A DNA stretch of 64,000 bases from Liolophura sinensis (Eukaryota > Mollusca > Polyplacophora > Chitonida > Chitonidae), in assembly GCF_032854445.1 (NCBI RefSeq), contig NC_088304.1:29583732-29647731 (forward strand), written 5' to 3'. The notes under the pieces are model-generated. The model was not told the origin of the DNA. It saw only the letters and a list, made by a program, of their open reading frames with translations, and ran no database searches. Shown here one piece after another: positions 47,051 to 57,997 of the stretch. Position 1 is the first letter of the stretch. Every line of letters starts with the position of its first letter. The position numbers were made by a program, and so were the translations under genes.

Positions 47051-48366
47051 AATGGCCAGCATTCCCGATGTGCGATGAAAGCATCGGTCCTGTTCACCAT
47101 GTGAGGTAAATTGAGATTGAAAATTTGCAATTCTTCACTTAAACTGCAATGAGACAGTGGGGCTGGCTTAACAGTTTTGTCTCAGTAGGGGATGAGACAA
47201 AGCGGCTACAGATGACACTGTTAATGATGGGGACGTTGTACATCAGGTCATTCATTACTTTTATCCAGTCATTCATTCCATTAAAGGTAGCCATTTACTT
47301 TCCTTTCCTTTTCCAAAAGCTTAGAGGGCCATTTTAGAGGCACGCAGAGCCGTTCGCACAGTCGCGTGTTCGCAGAAAATCCCTCGTGTTTAGCCAATGT
47401 GGCGTCGAAGTCTGTACTTCACACGAGGGAAACTTACTCACACGTAACTTACCTGACTCGGTGTTTTGACCGTTATCCTCGGGTTTCCTCCACCTACAGG
47501 CGTGGCCATCATTGTATATGTACCAGATCTTTCCTTATCGCCTTCAGCAATAAAGAATTGTTCAGTCGTTTTCAGTTAATTATTCATGCCTTGATTTGCA
47601 TAGTCCAACATACAATCCGAGATACACATCAAACTGAATAGAGCCTCGTTGGGAACCAGCCTCGTTTTTTTTTATTATTCCAAAAAAAGATTAAGCAGTG
47701 TATGTATACAATACGCATATTAAGCACGTGCTTTCTTTCTGAATGTCGTAAGATACTGGGAATAAAAATATTTCCCTTTGTTCAGGCACATAAGTTTAAG
47801 GTCTGTCATATGTTATATAAGAGATCTGATTGTTATGTATAGTGTATTACCTGTCATGTCTGCCGATGTTGGAAATACAGAAGTTCTAATGCCAATTCTA
47901 CAAAACCATTTCTGGCTTAAGTGAAAATTTGAAATACAAGTTTCAAAGACAAAATTTGAAATACGAGTTTACAGCTTATTTTCGGGCAGTAGAAATGAAA
48001 ATTTGAACCACCTCACCAGTGTCACCTTAACACAAATGTGTCAAAATATTTACTTTAACTGAAAAAAAAACTAACCGCTGTGATGAATTTTATGAATTTT
48101 TTGACTTAAGTCAGAAATAGCTCTAATGAATCAGCCCCTGGGCTCAATTCCACAAAGCCATTTCTGCCTAGAGTCAAAAATGTAAACGCTGGTCACCGTG
48201 CTTAGTTTTCGGTACCGGATGCTGCAATTTTGACGCATTTGTTGTCTTAATGTAACATTGCGAGATGTCAGAATTTTAATTTATAAGATGACAAAATCAG
48301 CTCTAAACTAGTATTTCACATCTTCACTTAAAGTCAAAAATGGCTTTGTGGAATCGGCCCATGGTG

Positions 48367-49027
48367 ATCTTTAGAAAATGACGCTCATTTATCTGAATCA
48401 GGTGGCCTTTAGAATATGACGCTCATTTATCTAAATCAGGTGGCCTTTAGAAAATGACGCTCATTTATCTGAATCAGGTGGCCTTTAGAAAATGACGCTC
48501 ATTTATCTGAATCAGGTGGCCTTTAGAAAATGACGCTCATTTATCTAAATCAGGTGGCCTTTAGAAAATGACGCTCATTTATCTGAATCAGGTGGCCTTT
48601 AGAATATGACGCTCATTTATCTAAATCAGGTGGCCTTTAGAAAATGACGCTCATTTATCTGAATCAGGTGGCCTTTAGAAAATGACGCTCATTTATCTGA
48701 ATCAGGTGGCCTTTAGAAAATGACGCTCATTTATCTAAATCAGGTGGCCTTTAGAAAATGACGCTCATTTATCTGAATCAGGTGGCCTTTAGAAAATGAC
48801 GCTCATTTATCTGAATCAGGTGGCCATTAGAAAATGACGCTCATTTATCTAAATCAGGTGGTCTTTAGAAAATGACGCTCATTTATCTAAATCAGGTGGC
48901 CTTTAGAAAATGACGCTAATTTATCTAAATCAGGTGGCCTTTAGAATATGACGATCATTTAACTAAACCAGGTGGCCTTTAGAAAATGACGCTCATTTAA
49001 CTAAATCAGGTGGCCTTTAGAAAAGAC
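48367..49027. repeat. 38-bp VNTR, about 17 units (copy 2)
   Basis: Same unit as at 33270-33835. Unit order and count differ, and the copy ends in GAAAAGACAGGATGACTG, without the ~35 bp that follow the array in copy 1. Confidence 0.97.
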
Positions 49028-49165
49028 AGGATGACTGTTTGTGTCAACACATTTACCTGTCTCCACAGCTACTGACAAAGCTTTATTTATGTTTACAGTG
49101 AGGCGGATACCCATCAGAAATGAGTTTTACATCTGTGATTGACAGTTTGTCATTGAACAAGTGGT

Positions 49166-49396
49166 TAGCGTGGTAGCACAGTGCAATGCCACACGACTCT
49201 CTCACCAATGCGATCGCTGTGAGTTCAAGTTCAGCTTATGCTGGCTAATTCCTCTCCGGTCGTACGTGGAAAGATCTACCAGCAACCTTGATATGGTTCC
49301 TCTGGGCTCTGTTTGCCATAATTAACGCTGTCAGTAAAGTGAAATTTTCTTTAGTACAGCGTAAAACACCAATCAAATAAATAAAAAAAATTAAAC
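49166..49396 (+). mobile_element. tRNA-derived SINE, family 3 (copy 2)
   Basis: Counterpart of 33981-34210. Box A TAGCACAGTGC and box B-like GAGTTCAAGTTCAG are both kept. Confidence 0.88.
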
Positions 49397-49454
49397 ATAT
49401 TAAGCGCTAAATTTAAAAGAGGTATAAGATTAATTCAATTGCTGGGTTAATGAA

Positions 49455-49870
49455 TTCCTTTATTTTTGCTCCTTCGCTAGAGGTTCAGCACTCAGAGGTT
49501 AGAGAGAGGGAAAACCCAGCGGGTTGGCCCGGTGTCAGTATAATGTGACTGGGTGGGGTGTCATGTCTGATGTCTTCGGCATGATAGTTGAGTGGCGGCA
49601 GCACTTTGGCAGTGTGGAGTCGCCATTCCAAAAGCGCCTGTCCTTGTAGCCTGTTTCCTAGCTTCCTAGCTGTAATATGTACGTCGTTGTTGTAAAAAAA
49701 ACTTCGAACGGCAAAGTACTCCTACAATAGGTTAAGTCACATAACAAGGGTAGGTGAATCTGCCCTGCCACAAGAAGACACAGTATATGTACACACCCCA
49801 AATGACTCCTCGTCGTCATATGACTGACAAATTGCTCGATAAACCTAAACATTCGTTCATTCATTCTTGC
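49455..49870 (+). mobile_element. SINE family 1, headless copy (copy 2)
   Basis: Counterpart of 34270-34685. It has a tandem duplication of CTTCCTAG near 49663, absent from copy 1. Confidence 0.8.
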
Positions 49871-51881
49871 ACAAGGATATTGACTTAAAATGTAAAAAAT
49901 AACACAAAACAGTGCCTGAGTCACTAGTGGGCAGGCCGGAAAAATTCCTGGTCACCTGATAATAAATATATCCTGTCTAACATTGTTAATTAGTAATGAG
50001 TGGTACAACAACCATGCTGAATGTTCTCGGTTACATTTTTTTTATCATTAAGTCAGCGTAGATCTGTGTAATTTGTAAATTTGATTAGAGGCAGAGGAAG
50101 AAGGGAAGCTGGGAGTACATGTATCTCTGTGTTAAGTCGACACTTTTTTCACTGAGAATTTATTGTCCATGTAATTCAATTCAGATTTATATAAAGTGAA
50201 GTGTGGGGTTTATAATACCTGTAGTACATCGTAAATATGCCGACTACGCCCTGTCTCCATTCAAAAGGAAAACATTACCGTCTATAGGCCAACAAAACTA
50301 CTTCTGTGCTTTTAAACAAGCCGCTACACGAACGCTGTGTAGAGCAAGACATAGTATATCTCGCTTCGTCAAAAAGTCAACCGGAAATACACAGGCCCAG
50401 AGCTGTAGTTTACGATCGTTCTGTCAAACAGTATATTGTGGAACTGACACGAACTTCACTCGAGTGTGTGTGAGCACTGGGTTCATTTGTCATATTGGTT
50501 TGTCCCAAGAGGACTCTAGTGTGATTGCTGAACATTCGGATGACCTCTGAAGCAGTGTTGTGTAAGAGAAGTCACAGTAGTAACGTAGAAACGCCATGTT
50601 GTATGGTTGGAGTTACACATTTTACATAACAATCAATTGACCTATATACTGACGTTCAGAGTCACTTAACGATATCTAAATATGCAAATCTGAAAGTCTC
50701 TTTGCGTGTTGTTGACCGACCTGTGAGCCCAAATGTTGGTATCGTACTCTAAGTTTTAGGGTTTGGAACTGTCCATATTCTGTAGTAGAAAGATACACAT
50801 TGTTGAATCATTGGGTTGCAAAGAGATGAAAAATATCATGGTGTGATGACTGGGATTCTTCGTTCAGTGTCTTATCTGTGAGAACTAACCTTTTTTGTGG
50901 TACATGCAGAAGGTTGAGGCTCTGAAGTGAAAAACAGCGAGTCACTTGACTTGTAACTCGAGCAGATTACGTCTACCTGTAATGAACGTCACGCAGACGA
51001 TCAGACTGCGGAGCACGTGACTGTCACTGCCATAGCTGACTATCTAGCTAGACCTGTGATTTCAAAGCCCAAAATATTGAACGGTATTAATATTTTTATT
51101 ATTTTTTGTATTTACTTTTTAAAAATTTTTGACATTGGTGAGAGCATTTAAAGAATATAATCAACTTCCCGGTGAGGCTTTTTATTCAAACGGTTGCAAC
51201 GCCAGGTAATTTCCACCAAGATAAGTTACTGTGGGAATCTAGAATAGTTACTGTGTGAACGTGTGAGAAGTCTAACTTCTTGGTCAGTAAGTTGTAAACA
51301 AGCTCGATATTAATGGAGTATGGCGTGTTTTATGGAGAACCCATCACGGTTTACAGTTTCAGTGCATGTGCGCTGTAACTCCAGTTCCGAACGTAAACAA
51401 AAAATAAATATCACCAGAAAAGTAGGTAAGCTGGCAAATTAGTTTAATATCTCATAAACATAGATTATATGGTAACTGATATTGATATGTGGTTTAGGGC
51501 ACCTGATATAATACCCATAACTTATAGTAATCCTCCTTATAGAATTTTCTAAAATCTTAAGTTTTGAGTTATTACTACAAGTGATAACAACTAATTATTT
51601 TTTTTGTAAAAAAAAAGGTTTCATTTAAAATATTACATGTCCCTATATTGTTCAGCATCCCTGTTTTGACATTAAGTCCAAGTTTACTTATTTTTCGTTT
51701 TACATAACCTACTGATGTGACCAGAGCGGTAGTTATACGATCGAACTGCCGAAAATTGGTTCGGACTGAGATGAATTCCTCCAAACTACGTGAGACAATT
51801 GAGTTCATCTGTCAAACTAGTTTCTCTGTTGAGAAAATGAATCCAATGAAATCTGTGGGCCAATGAAAGGTTAAAAAAATT

Positions 51882-52745
51882 CAGGATTTCAAGTCTCACG
51901 ATTTCAGGTCTCGGGATTTCAGGTCTCAGGATTTCAGGTCTCAGGATTTCAGGTCTCAGGATGTCAGGTCTCAGGATTTCAGGTCTCAGGATGTCAGGTC
52001 TCAGGATGTCAGGTCTCAGGATTTCAGGTCTCAGGATTTCAAGTCTCAGGATTTCAGGTCTCAGGATGTCAGGTCTCAGGATGTCAGGTCTCAGGATGTC
52101 AGGTCTCAGGATGTTAGATCTCAGGATGTCAGGTCTCAGGATGTCAGGTCTCAGGATGTCAGGTCTCAGGATTTCAGGTCTCAGGATGTCAGGTCTCGGG
52201 ATTTCAGGTCTCAGGATGTCAGGTCTCAGGATGTTAGGTCTCAGGATGTCAGGTCTCAGGATGTCAGGTCTCAGGATTTCAGGTCTCAGGATTTCAGGTC
52301 TCAGGATTTCAGGTTTCAGGATTTCAGGTCTCAGGATGTCAGGTCTCAGGATGTCAGGTCTCAGGATGTTAGGTCTCAGGATGTCAGGTCTCAGGATGTC
52401 AGGCGTCAGGATGTCAGGTCTCAGGAATATCAGGTCTCAGGATGTCAGGTCTCGGGATGTCAGGTCTCAGGATGTCAGGTCTCAGGGTGTCAGGTCTCAG
52501 GATGTCAGGTCTCAGGATTTCAGGTCGTAGGATGTCAGGTCTCAGGATGTTAGGTTTTAGGTTTTCAGGTCTCAGGATTTCAGGTCTCAGGATTTCAGGT
52601 TTCGGGATTTCAGGTCTCATGATTTCAGGTCTCAGGATGTCAGGTATCAGGATTTCAGGTCTCGGGATTTCAGGTCTCAGGATTTCAGGTCTCAGGATTT
52701 CAGGTCTCAGGATGTCAGGTCTCAGGAAGTCAGGTCTCAGGGTTT
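51882..52745. repeat. 15-bp VNTR, about 57 units (copy 2)
   Basis: Same unit as at 36988-37455 but nearly twice as long. Frames of 127-189 residues on both strands are artefacts of the period. Confidence 0.97.
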
Positions 52746-52796
52746 CGTCCATCTTATTGACTATAAAACTGCCACTAGACACCCATAGCAGGAACA

Positions 52797-53060
52797 TTAT
52801 GTCTGAATTTTACATCAGAGTTTTCGTACTTTGTGCGTAAGTGGTTAACTCTGTGGTGTGGGAAAATGGAAACTAGTTCATTTCATGTCTTTTTTTCAGG
52901 GGCCTCTGGAAAATGGATTTCTGGAAAATTTGTATTTTTATTACATCTTCCAGACAAATGGAGGCCATTGCGCTACCAAAGGCGTGTCATCAAGTGCTGG
53001 AGGGAAGTTCACTGGTTATATCCAACACCTGCGCAGTTTTCGCCGGCCTGAATACAGGCT
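52797..53060 (+). CDS. speculative two-exon small ORF (copy 2)
   Basis: Allele of 37510-37755. Exon 1, the GTAAGT donor and the TTTTTTTCAG acceptor are unchanged. In the spliced frame exon 2 has GCGTTA to GCGCTA and CAC to CAT (both silent) and ATG to ATT. A 1-bp insertion then replaces the last residues (ending AGLNTGC). See copy 1 for caveats. Confidence 0.18.
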
Positions 53061-54240
53061 GTTGACGTTTAAAATAGCAGTATATCCTTGACGAAAGCAA
53101 GACTGAATTTAGTGGCTGTGAGCTATAATCAGGGGAGGTTACGTTTTGATTAGGCTGAAAGAAGTATACCTTACAATAAATTATCTCTTAAAGGGAGAAA
53201 TTTAGGAAATGATTTGATTCTTATCGCCTTTATACGACAGTGTTAACATGTACTCCTGACACCAGACTTTGAGCTATTTTAGTGTTTTCTAGGGCATCGT
53301 TACAAGGGAGATAACCCACAACACAAAAGTCAGAGTAAATGCTTGCATGACTAACGTACGCTTAATACAGCTACTTAATACAGTCCCAGCGTAATGTGCT
53401 AAGTTGACCTTCTGTAAAAGGGAACCAAATATAGAATGATATATCACCACTTGGAAACACGTAGTATCACATAAAAACATGCAGGTGCTTTTGGAAGCTA
53501 GCAGAATTATGCAGAAACTATATACTGTCACATCACAACAACATATCTGCCATATTCAAAATATCTGGGGCATGTCACTTTTCCCATACAGCAAAGGTTT
53601 GCAAAGATATAAAAGTGAAAGAACATGCATCTGTACGTGCAGGTGAAAAGTACATTCAGTCTGAAACATGCCACAAGCCTTCTACGTCATGAAAACGTAT
53701 ATGAAATGTGTGGTTGCGCTCTACGCGGTAAAGACGTGAAAGTGCATATAACATGTGGTAATCACATAGCAGTGCCGTCTGAAAATCACAGTAAAGTACC
53801 ATGTGGTAAACGCTTTACAGTGTCACACCACTTTACAGTAATATAAAGTAATTATTTAACAGTAGCATGTGATATCGACATAACACATGTGCAACATGGC
53901 AATCACGTCAAAGCACTCTCTGGTGACCAAATCATGGTACAGACTGTGAGCACCATGCAATAACGGCGTCACGACAACAACGGGTAACCAGATTGCATTT
54001 ATTTGTTTATTTATTTGGTATTTTGTGCCTGCTCAAGAGTATTTCATTTGTACGAAGGCGACCAGCATTATGTTGGAATTAAACCAGGCCGACAACATGC
54101 GGAAACAGCCCAATACAGCGCCAGGTGGTCATGAAATCAAAGTACAAGTAATAACAACGTCCCGGTACCAAGTGAAAACCACGCCACAATACCAGACAGT
54201 AACCTTAGACAGTAACCAAGACAGACGCCTTATGGTAACT

Positions 54241-54592
54241 ACGTGCTGTACCATGCAATAAAGACGTCACCCTTACATGCTGTACCATGCAATAAAGACG
54301 TCACCATTACATGCTGTACCATGTAATAAAGACGGCACCATTACATGCTGTACCATGTAATAAAGACGGCATCCATACATGCTGTACCATGCAATAAAGA
54401 CGTCACCATTACATGCTGTACCATGCAATAAAGACGTCACCCTTACATGCTGTACCATGCAATAAAAACGTCACCATTACATGCTGTACTATGCAATAAA
54501 GACGGCACCATTACATGCTGTACCATGTAATAAAGACGGCACCCTTACATGCTGTACCATGTAATAAAGACGGCACCCTTACATGCTGTTGC
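54241..54592. repeat. 34-bp minisatellite, about 10 units
   Basis: Unit ACATGCTGTACCATGCAATA followed by AAGACGTCACCATT, with a second type carrying CATGTAATAAAGACGGCAC. The two types alternate in small blocks. A single related unit (ACCATGCAATAACGGCGTCA) lies about 290 bp upstream at 53952, and its allele at 38662. Confidence 0.95.
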
Positions 54593-54932
54593 GGCAGGAG
54601 AATAGGTTAACAATGAACAGTTATTCTAATATGTCGTCGATACGTGTGGGAACAAATTGTAGGATTCCAGAAAGCACCGAACAGCTAAGCCTTTCTCGAA
54701 AAGAGGATCCTTATGTCCTGCTATTTGCCAGTAATGCATATGCACATTTGAGAATTTGTTGGTCAAAAACAGTTAACAATAGCAAGTTGAAAATAAACAA
54801 ATCAGCAAATTTAACTAAGGCATTTTTTCACTTTTGCTTTTCAAGTTTTAATATTATATGTAGCATATTATATGGATATTAAACTAGTCAGAAGAATGTC
54901 AATGTGTGTGTGTCTGTACATGTACCTTAAAT

Positions 54933-55484
54933 ATGAAGAGCCAAATGCGGATAGTTTTCTCCGTGATGATGTTAATTATACTAGTAATTATCGATCCACT
55001 GCTCTGCTCTGGTCAGTCTCCTCGATATAAGAAAAACACCTTTGGCAGAAATGACAACGATGTTTTCTGTGCAGTCCGTGCTATTTTGCTTCTCCATAAG
55101 CTCTCACTTTCACTCGCCGAAATTAAACTACATCTGATTGATACCAGATGTTTTCCACGGACGCAAAGTCGTTTTCTTGGTCGGAGTGGGGTTCGCATAA
55201 AATCCAAACCGGCTGGGTGAACTCTGTAACAATATTGTCCACATTAGTCTCTTCTGCTTAATAAACTCAATATTATGACCAGCGATAACAGCCTCCGGGC
55301 TGAATGGTTACTTGACAGCTCATTGGCAGAAAATCGATATGCCCGGAGTGCTGCAGTTGATTTACAGTTTCTCGAAGTCTTAAGGAGTCTACGCTACGAC
55401 ACTGCCCTGCTTCTTTCGGAACAATTCTCTGATGAGATGATGATAAGATTCTCGGCAAGATGTACACATAAAACTTTTAACTAG
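54933..55484 (+). CDS. candidate secreted small protein, possible 66-bp intron
   Basis: An ATG at 54933 (alternative at 54945) opens MKSQMRIVFSVMMLIILVII, a basic start and hydrophobic core, followed by DPLLCSG with a plausible signal-peptidase site before QSPRYKKN. The frame runs to TGA at 55218. A donor GTGAAC at 55217 and an acceptor ending TATTATGACCAG at 55282, with a CTCTTCTGCTTAA tract between, would remove 66 bp including all in-frame stops and keep phase. Translation then continues through LRAEWLLDSS and QFLEVLRSLRYD to a stop at 55484, about 161 residues. The mature part has a KK site and QSRFLGR and NTFGR strings, which could be read as amidation and cleavage signals as in neuropeptide precursors. 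That is inference, and I recognise no family. The short intron is unusual for molluscs. The alternative is two chance ORFs. Confidence 0.3.
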
Positions 55485-55539
55485 GGACTCAGGTATAAGG
55501 CAGGCGACTTTTTCCTATCAAAACTACCGCAAGACAGAC

Positions 55540-56110
55540 AAAATCATTTTTGATATGCACCAGTACCATTTCCATGAGAGCACAAGATTGGCTGACGGAT
55601 TTTATATTTCGAGGACATGATTAAGCAAAAATTAAAGTAAATCTTCTTTACCGAATAATTAATTGTGTAAACCAAACATTGTAAGAAGTGGTGTTTATAC
55701 AAGCTCCAATAATGTGATACAGTATAGGTTTTTTTGGTTTTTCGATAAAAAGGCATGTTGGCGTTTTGTGGTTATACCCCTAGCTTTTCACAGACAAGGT
55801 ATTCCCATAGGTCAATTCCCATAACGACGCTCAAAACAAACCACCAAAGAACTAAGAAAGTATAAAAAATACGAAAATAGAATCATGCAAGGAAAAGCAG
55901 TCAACAGTTTTCAACACTGTGTCCATATTTACTTACACGAGAATTACACTCATTGTAAAACTTTACAAATTTGGAGAAATTTGTCGTACATTCGGCAAGA
56001 GAGGAAACCGTTTTGGTCTTTGAACAAACATAGGCCCAAATGAGATGTACCATCTGGAGAGTGTGTTTTGTGTTTTGAATCCAGGGAAGGTGGATATATA
56101 TCTTTCACAG
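55540..56110 (+). repeat. dispersed repeat family F, uninterrupted copy
   Basis: Blocks CCAAAGAACTAAG, AGAATCATGCAAGG, GCAGTCAACAG, TAGGCCCAAATGAGATGTAC, GAAGGTGGATATATATCTTT and CACAGTTTTTGCTGTATA match 20375-20740 and 21880-22100, which are interrupted. Confidence 0.5.
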
Positions 56111-56114
56111 TTTT

Positions 56115-56820
56115 TGCTGTATAAGGATTCCAGACCTAGCTTTCCATCAATATACCGTTTATAAAATGAGAAAGATCGGATCTGGTGAGGAATTCTCCTT
56201 AATAGTTTCTGCTTATAGTCGTATTGTTATGTTATTAATAAGAAACTCAAGAAAGTCAATAAACATGGAAACATCCTGTGAATGGTAGCCCTTGTATGCA
56301 GTGGAATTGAAAAAGGCTTTGTTTCCTTTGACATTAATGTAGAGGTGATGAAATTCTATCAATTCTATCAATTAAATCGGTGTGAGGAATTGTAGTATAG
56401 AGAGTAAAGACGTCCAAAGTGGTTCTTGTATTTGGACGTCTAGTTCTTCAGTGTGACGTTTTGAGTTTTCAGATCAACAGTCACTTAACAACAGATATTT
56501 TTTTCATTATCACATCAGCATTTTTTTCCAAAATGACTGTACTTCTTGTAGTCCCTTCGTTAAGAGAGTAGATGCAAGCCTGGTGGTACATCTTCTTGGT
56601 CCCGCATAAAGCGAGCTTTGTATGGGGATTTATGCATTTCTGAAGCTAGCATGTTTATATGACAATGTTGCAAAGGCATTTACACAGGTCACATTAAAAA
56701 TTCATATCGCTTAACATCTGATTTAACTTAAGCCACAATGGTACATCGCAGAATGTTTTCTAAGAGTGACTGAAAGTGGATTTGAATCTGCAGCTGAAGC
56801 TTACGAGCATTTGTGTATTA
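56115..56820. other. no gene seen
   Basis: Unique-looking AT-rich DNA without an ORF over 60 residues. 56408-56440 has an imperfect inverted repeat, GACGTCCAAAG / TTTGGACGTC. Confidence 0.45.
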
Positions 56821-56826
56821 TATTTT

Positions 56827-56947
56827 GCTCACCGTTTAATGTTTGAAACCTGCCCCTGTTCACCGTGTAATGCTTGAAACCTGCCCCTGCTCACCGTGTA
56901 ATGCTTTAAACCTGTCCCTGCTCACCGTTTAATGCTTGAAACCTGCA
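56827..56947. repeat. 31-bp minisatellite, about 4 units
   Basis: Unit CTCACCGTGTAATGCTTGAA followed by ACCTGCCCCTG, repeated about four times with one or two changes each. Confidence 0.93.
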
Positions 56948-56949
56948 CT

Positions 56950-57430
56950 CTACGTTAACACGAAGAAAGGATGACATAGGAATGCCATTTACCTAATGGG
57001 ATGTCCTGTACCTTAAAGTTGACACTAGGGTCCAAGCTGAACTTAGCACAGTTTTCTTGTGCACTGAGCAACCATAAGGGACAGATGGATGGTCCCCTTA
57101 ATCCCCCATGACATGGTAAGAGGAACAATGCATTTTCAATTTGCAATAAGTATTCACCTGATGTTAAGTGTGTAAAATTTTGTCACTAATTTTGATTCGC
57201 TGGTTCTGGTTTGATTTACATTGATTTACATTTTCATTCAGTTAATATGTTTGTTTTATTGGAAGAATCCGGAGCCGGAGTAAACGTACGCCCTTTGCCA
57301 AGTTCCTAAATAACCTGACATAAAGCTGACGCCCAAGAGGCCACAACTGGATTTGAACAAGCTACCTCATCGGTCAAGGGGCTGTGAATCAATTATTTCA
57401 GCTTGAACTATGCTTACATATTTGAATCTG
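56950..57430 (-). mobile_element. SINE family 4 with flanking repeat module S (copy 1)
   Basis: On the minus strand GGTAGCTTGTTCAAATCCAG (57345-57366) is a tRNA box B-like segment, followed by a body whose complement reads GGAGCCGGAGTAAACGTACG. The whole stretch aligns with 61740-62125, including CAATTATTTCAGCTTGAACT, CATCGGTCA and CAATGCATTTTCAATTT-like blocks. Confidence 0.65.
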
Positions 57431-57551
57431 TCACTCTTTAGCCCTGTAACCTTATCTGAATATTAATTGAGGACAATCTTGAGTCCATAAATTGTTTAGT
57501 GGTATGGTCTAACCATTACTTTGAACGACCCGTAATCCACTAGCCTAGCAG

Positions 57552-57866
57552 ATGGCAAACGTCTCGCTAAAGTTCATCTTAGAGTTAATGAAAGTACCGT
57601 GGATTATTTGCCTGGCTCAAGTCTCAGCCTTTCTGCCTGTATCAAACCCTACTGCGCCTGCCCATTATCTGTTGCCTGTGCGTGATTGTATTCTCTCGCC
57701 CATAATAAGGCTCATATCTGTAACAGCTTTCTCAAGAAGGGATATCTGGCTAGATCAGAGCTCCGCGATCGATGTCTGCACAGAAGAGCCGGTGAAATAT
57801 GGCGTCTTTGCCAGATCAAGGGCTGCCACTTGGGAACTCGGAAATGAACAACCATTAGTTAAATAG
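57552..57866 (+). CDS. unassigned ORF, 104 codons
   Basis: Open frame in the part of repeat unit 1 that has no match in unit 2. An internal Met at 57588 gives MKVPWIICLAQVSAFLPVS, which looks like a signal peptide. The rest has no recognised domain, and there is no splice or promoter support. Chance ORFs of this length are common here. Confidence 0.12.
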   Translation: MANVSLKFILELMKVPWIICLAQVSAFLPVSNPTAPAHYLLPVRDCILSPIIRLISVTAFSRRDIWLDQSSAIDVCTEEPVKYGVFARSRAATWELGNEQPLVK

Positions 57867-57997
57867 AGGGCAGGGAACTTGACTCAAGTAACGAAGGCGC
57901 TGCTCAACTTCAGGTTTCTTCTTGTCACATCTAACAGGCTTCTCCGTCTCAACTGCAAAATGGGATTTTTTCCCCTTATCACACTTGTTAGGAGAGA

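Larger units (their letters stand above)
38963..54052 (+). repeat. copy 2 of the 14.5-15.1 kb direct duplication (probable haplotype 2)
   Basis: Starts with TCATTAAGACAAAGAAATCT directly after the gap and stays collinear with 24241-38762 to TATTTCATTTGTA. It is about 570 bp longer, mostly from larger 123-, 38- and 15-bp arrays, and lacks the ~298-bp segment. Unique sequence resumes with CGAAGGCGACCAGC. Confidence 0.95.

Noticed and set aside
35014-50550. 115-residue ORF conserved in both copies (35014-35361 and 50203-50550) as a gene
   Set aside because: The copies are too similar for conservation to mean anything. The diverged homologue at 23.9 kb is not open, and no domain is visible.
36931-52840. 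ORFs of 123-189 codons over the 15-bp arrays on both strands
   Set aside because: A 15-bp unit without stops leaves several frames open at once. Copy number changes freely and unit changes show no codon bias.
54025-54261. 78-residue ORF before the 34-bp array
   Set aside because: Runs into the minisatellite, average composition, no signal or domain.
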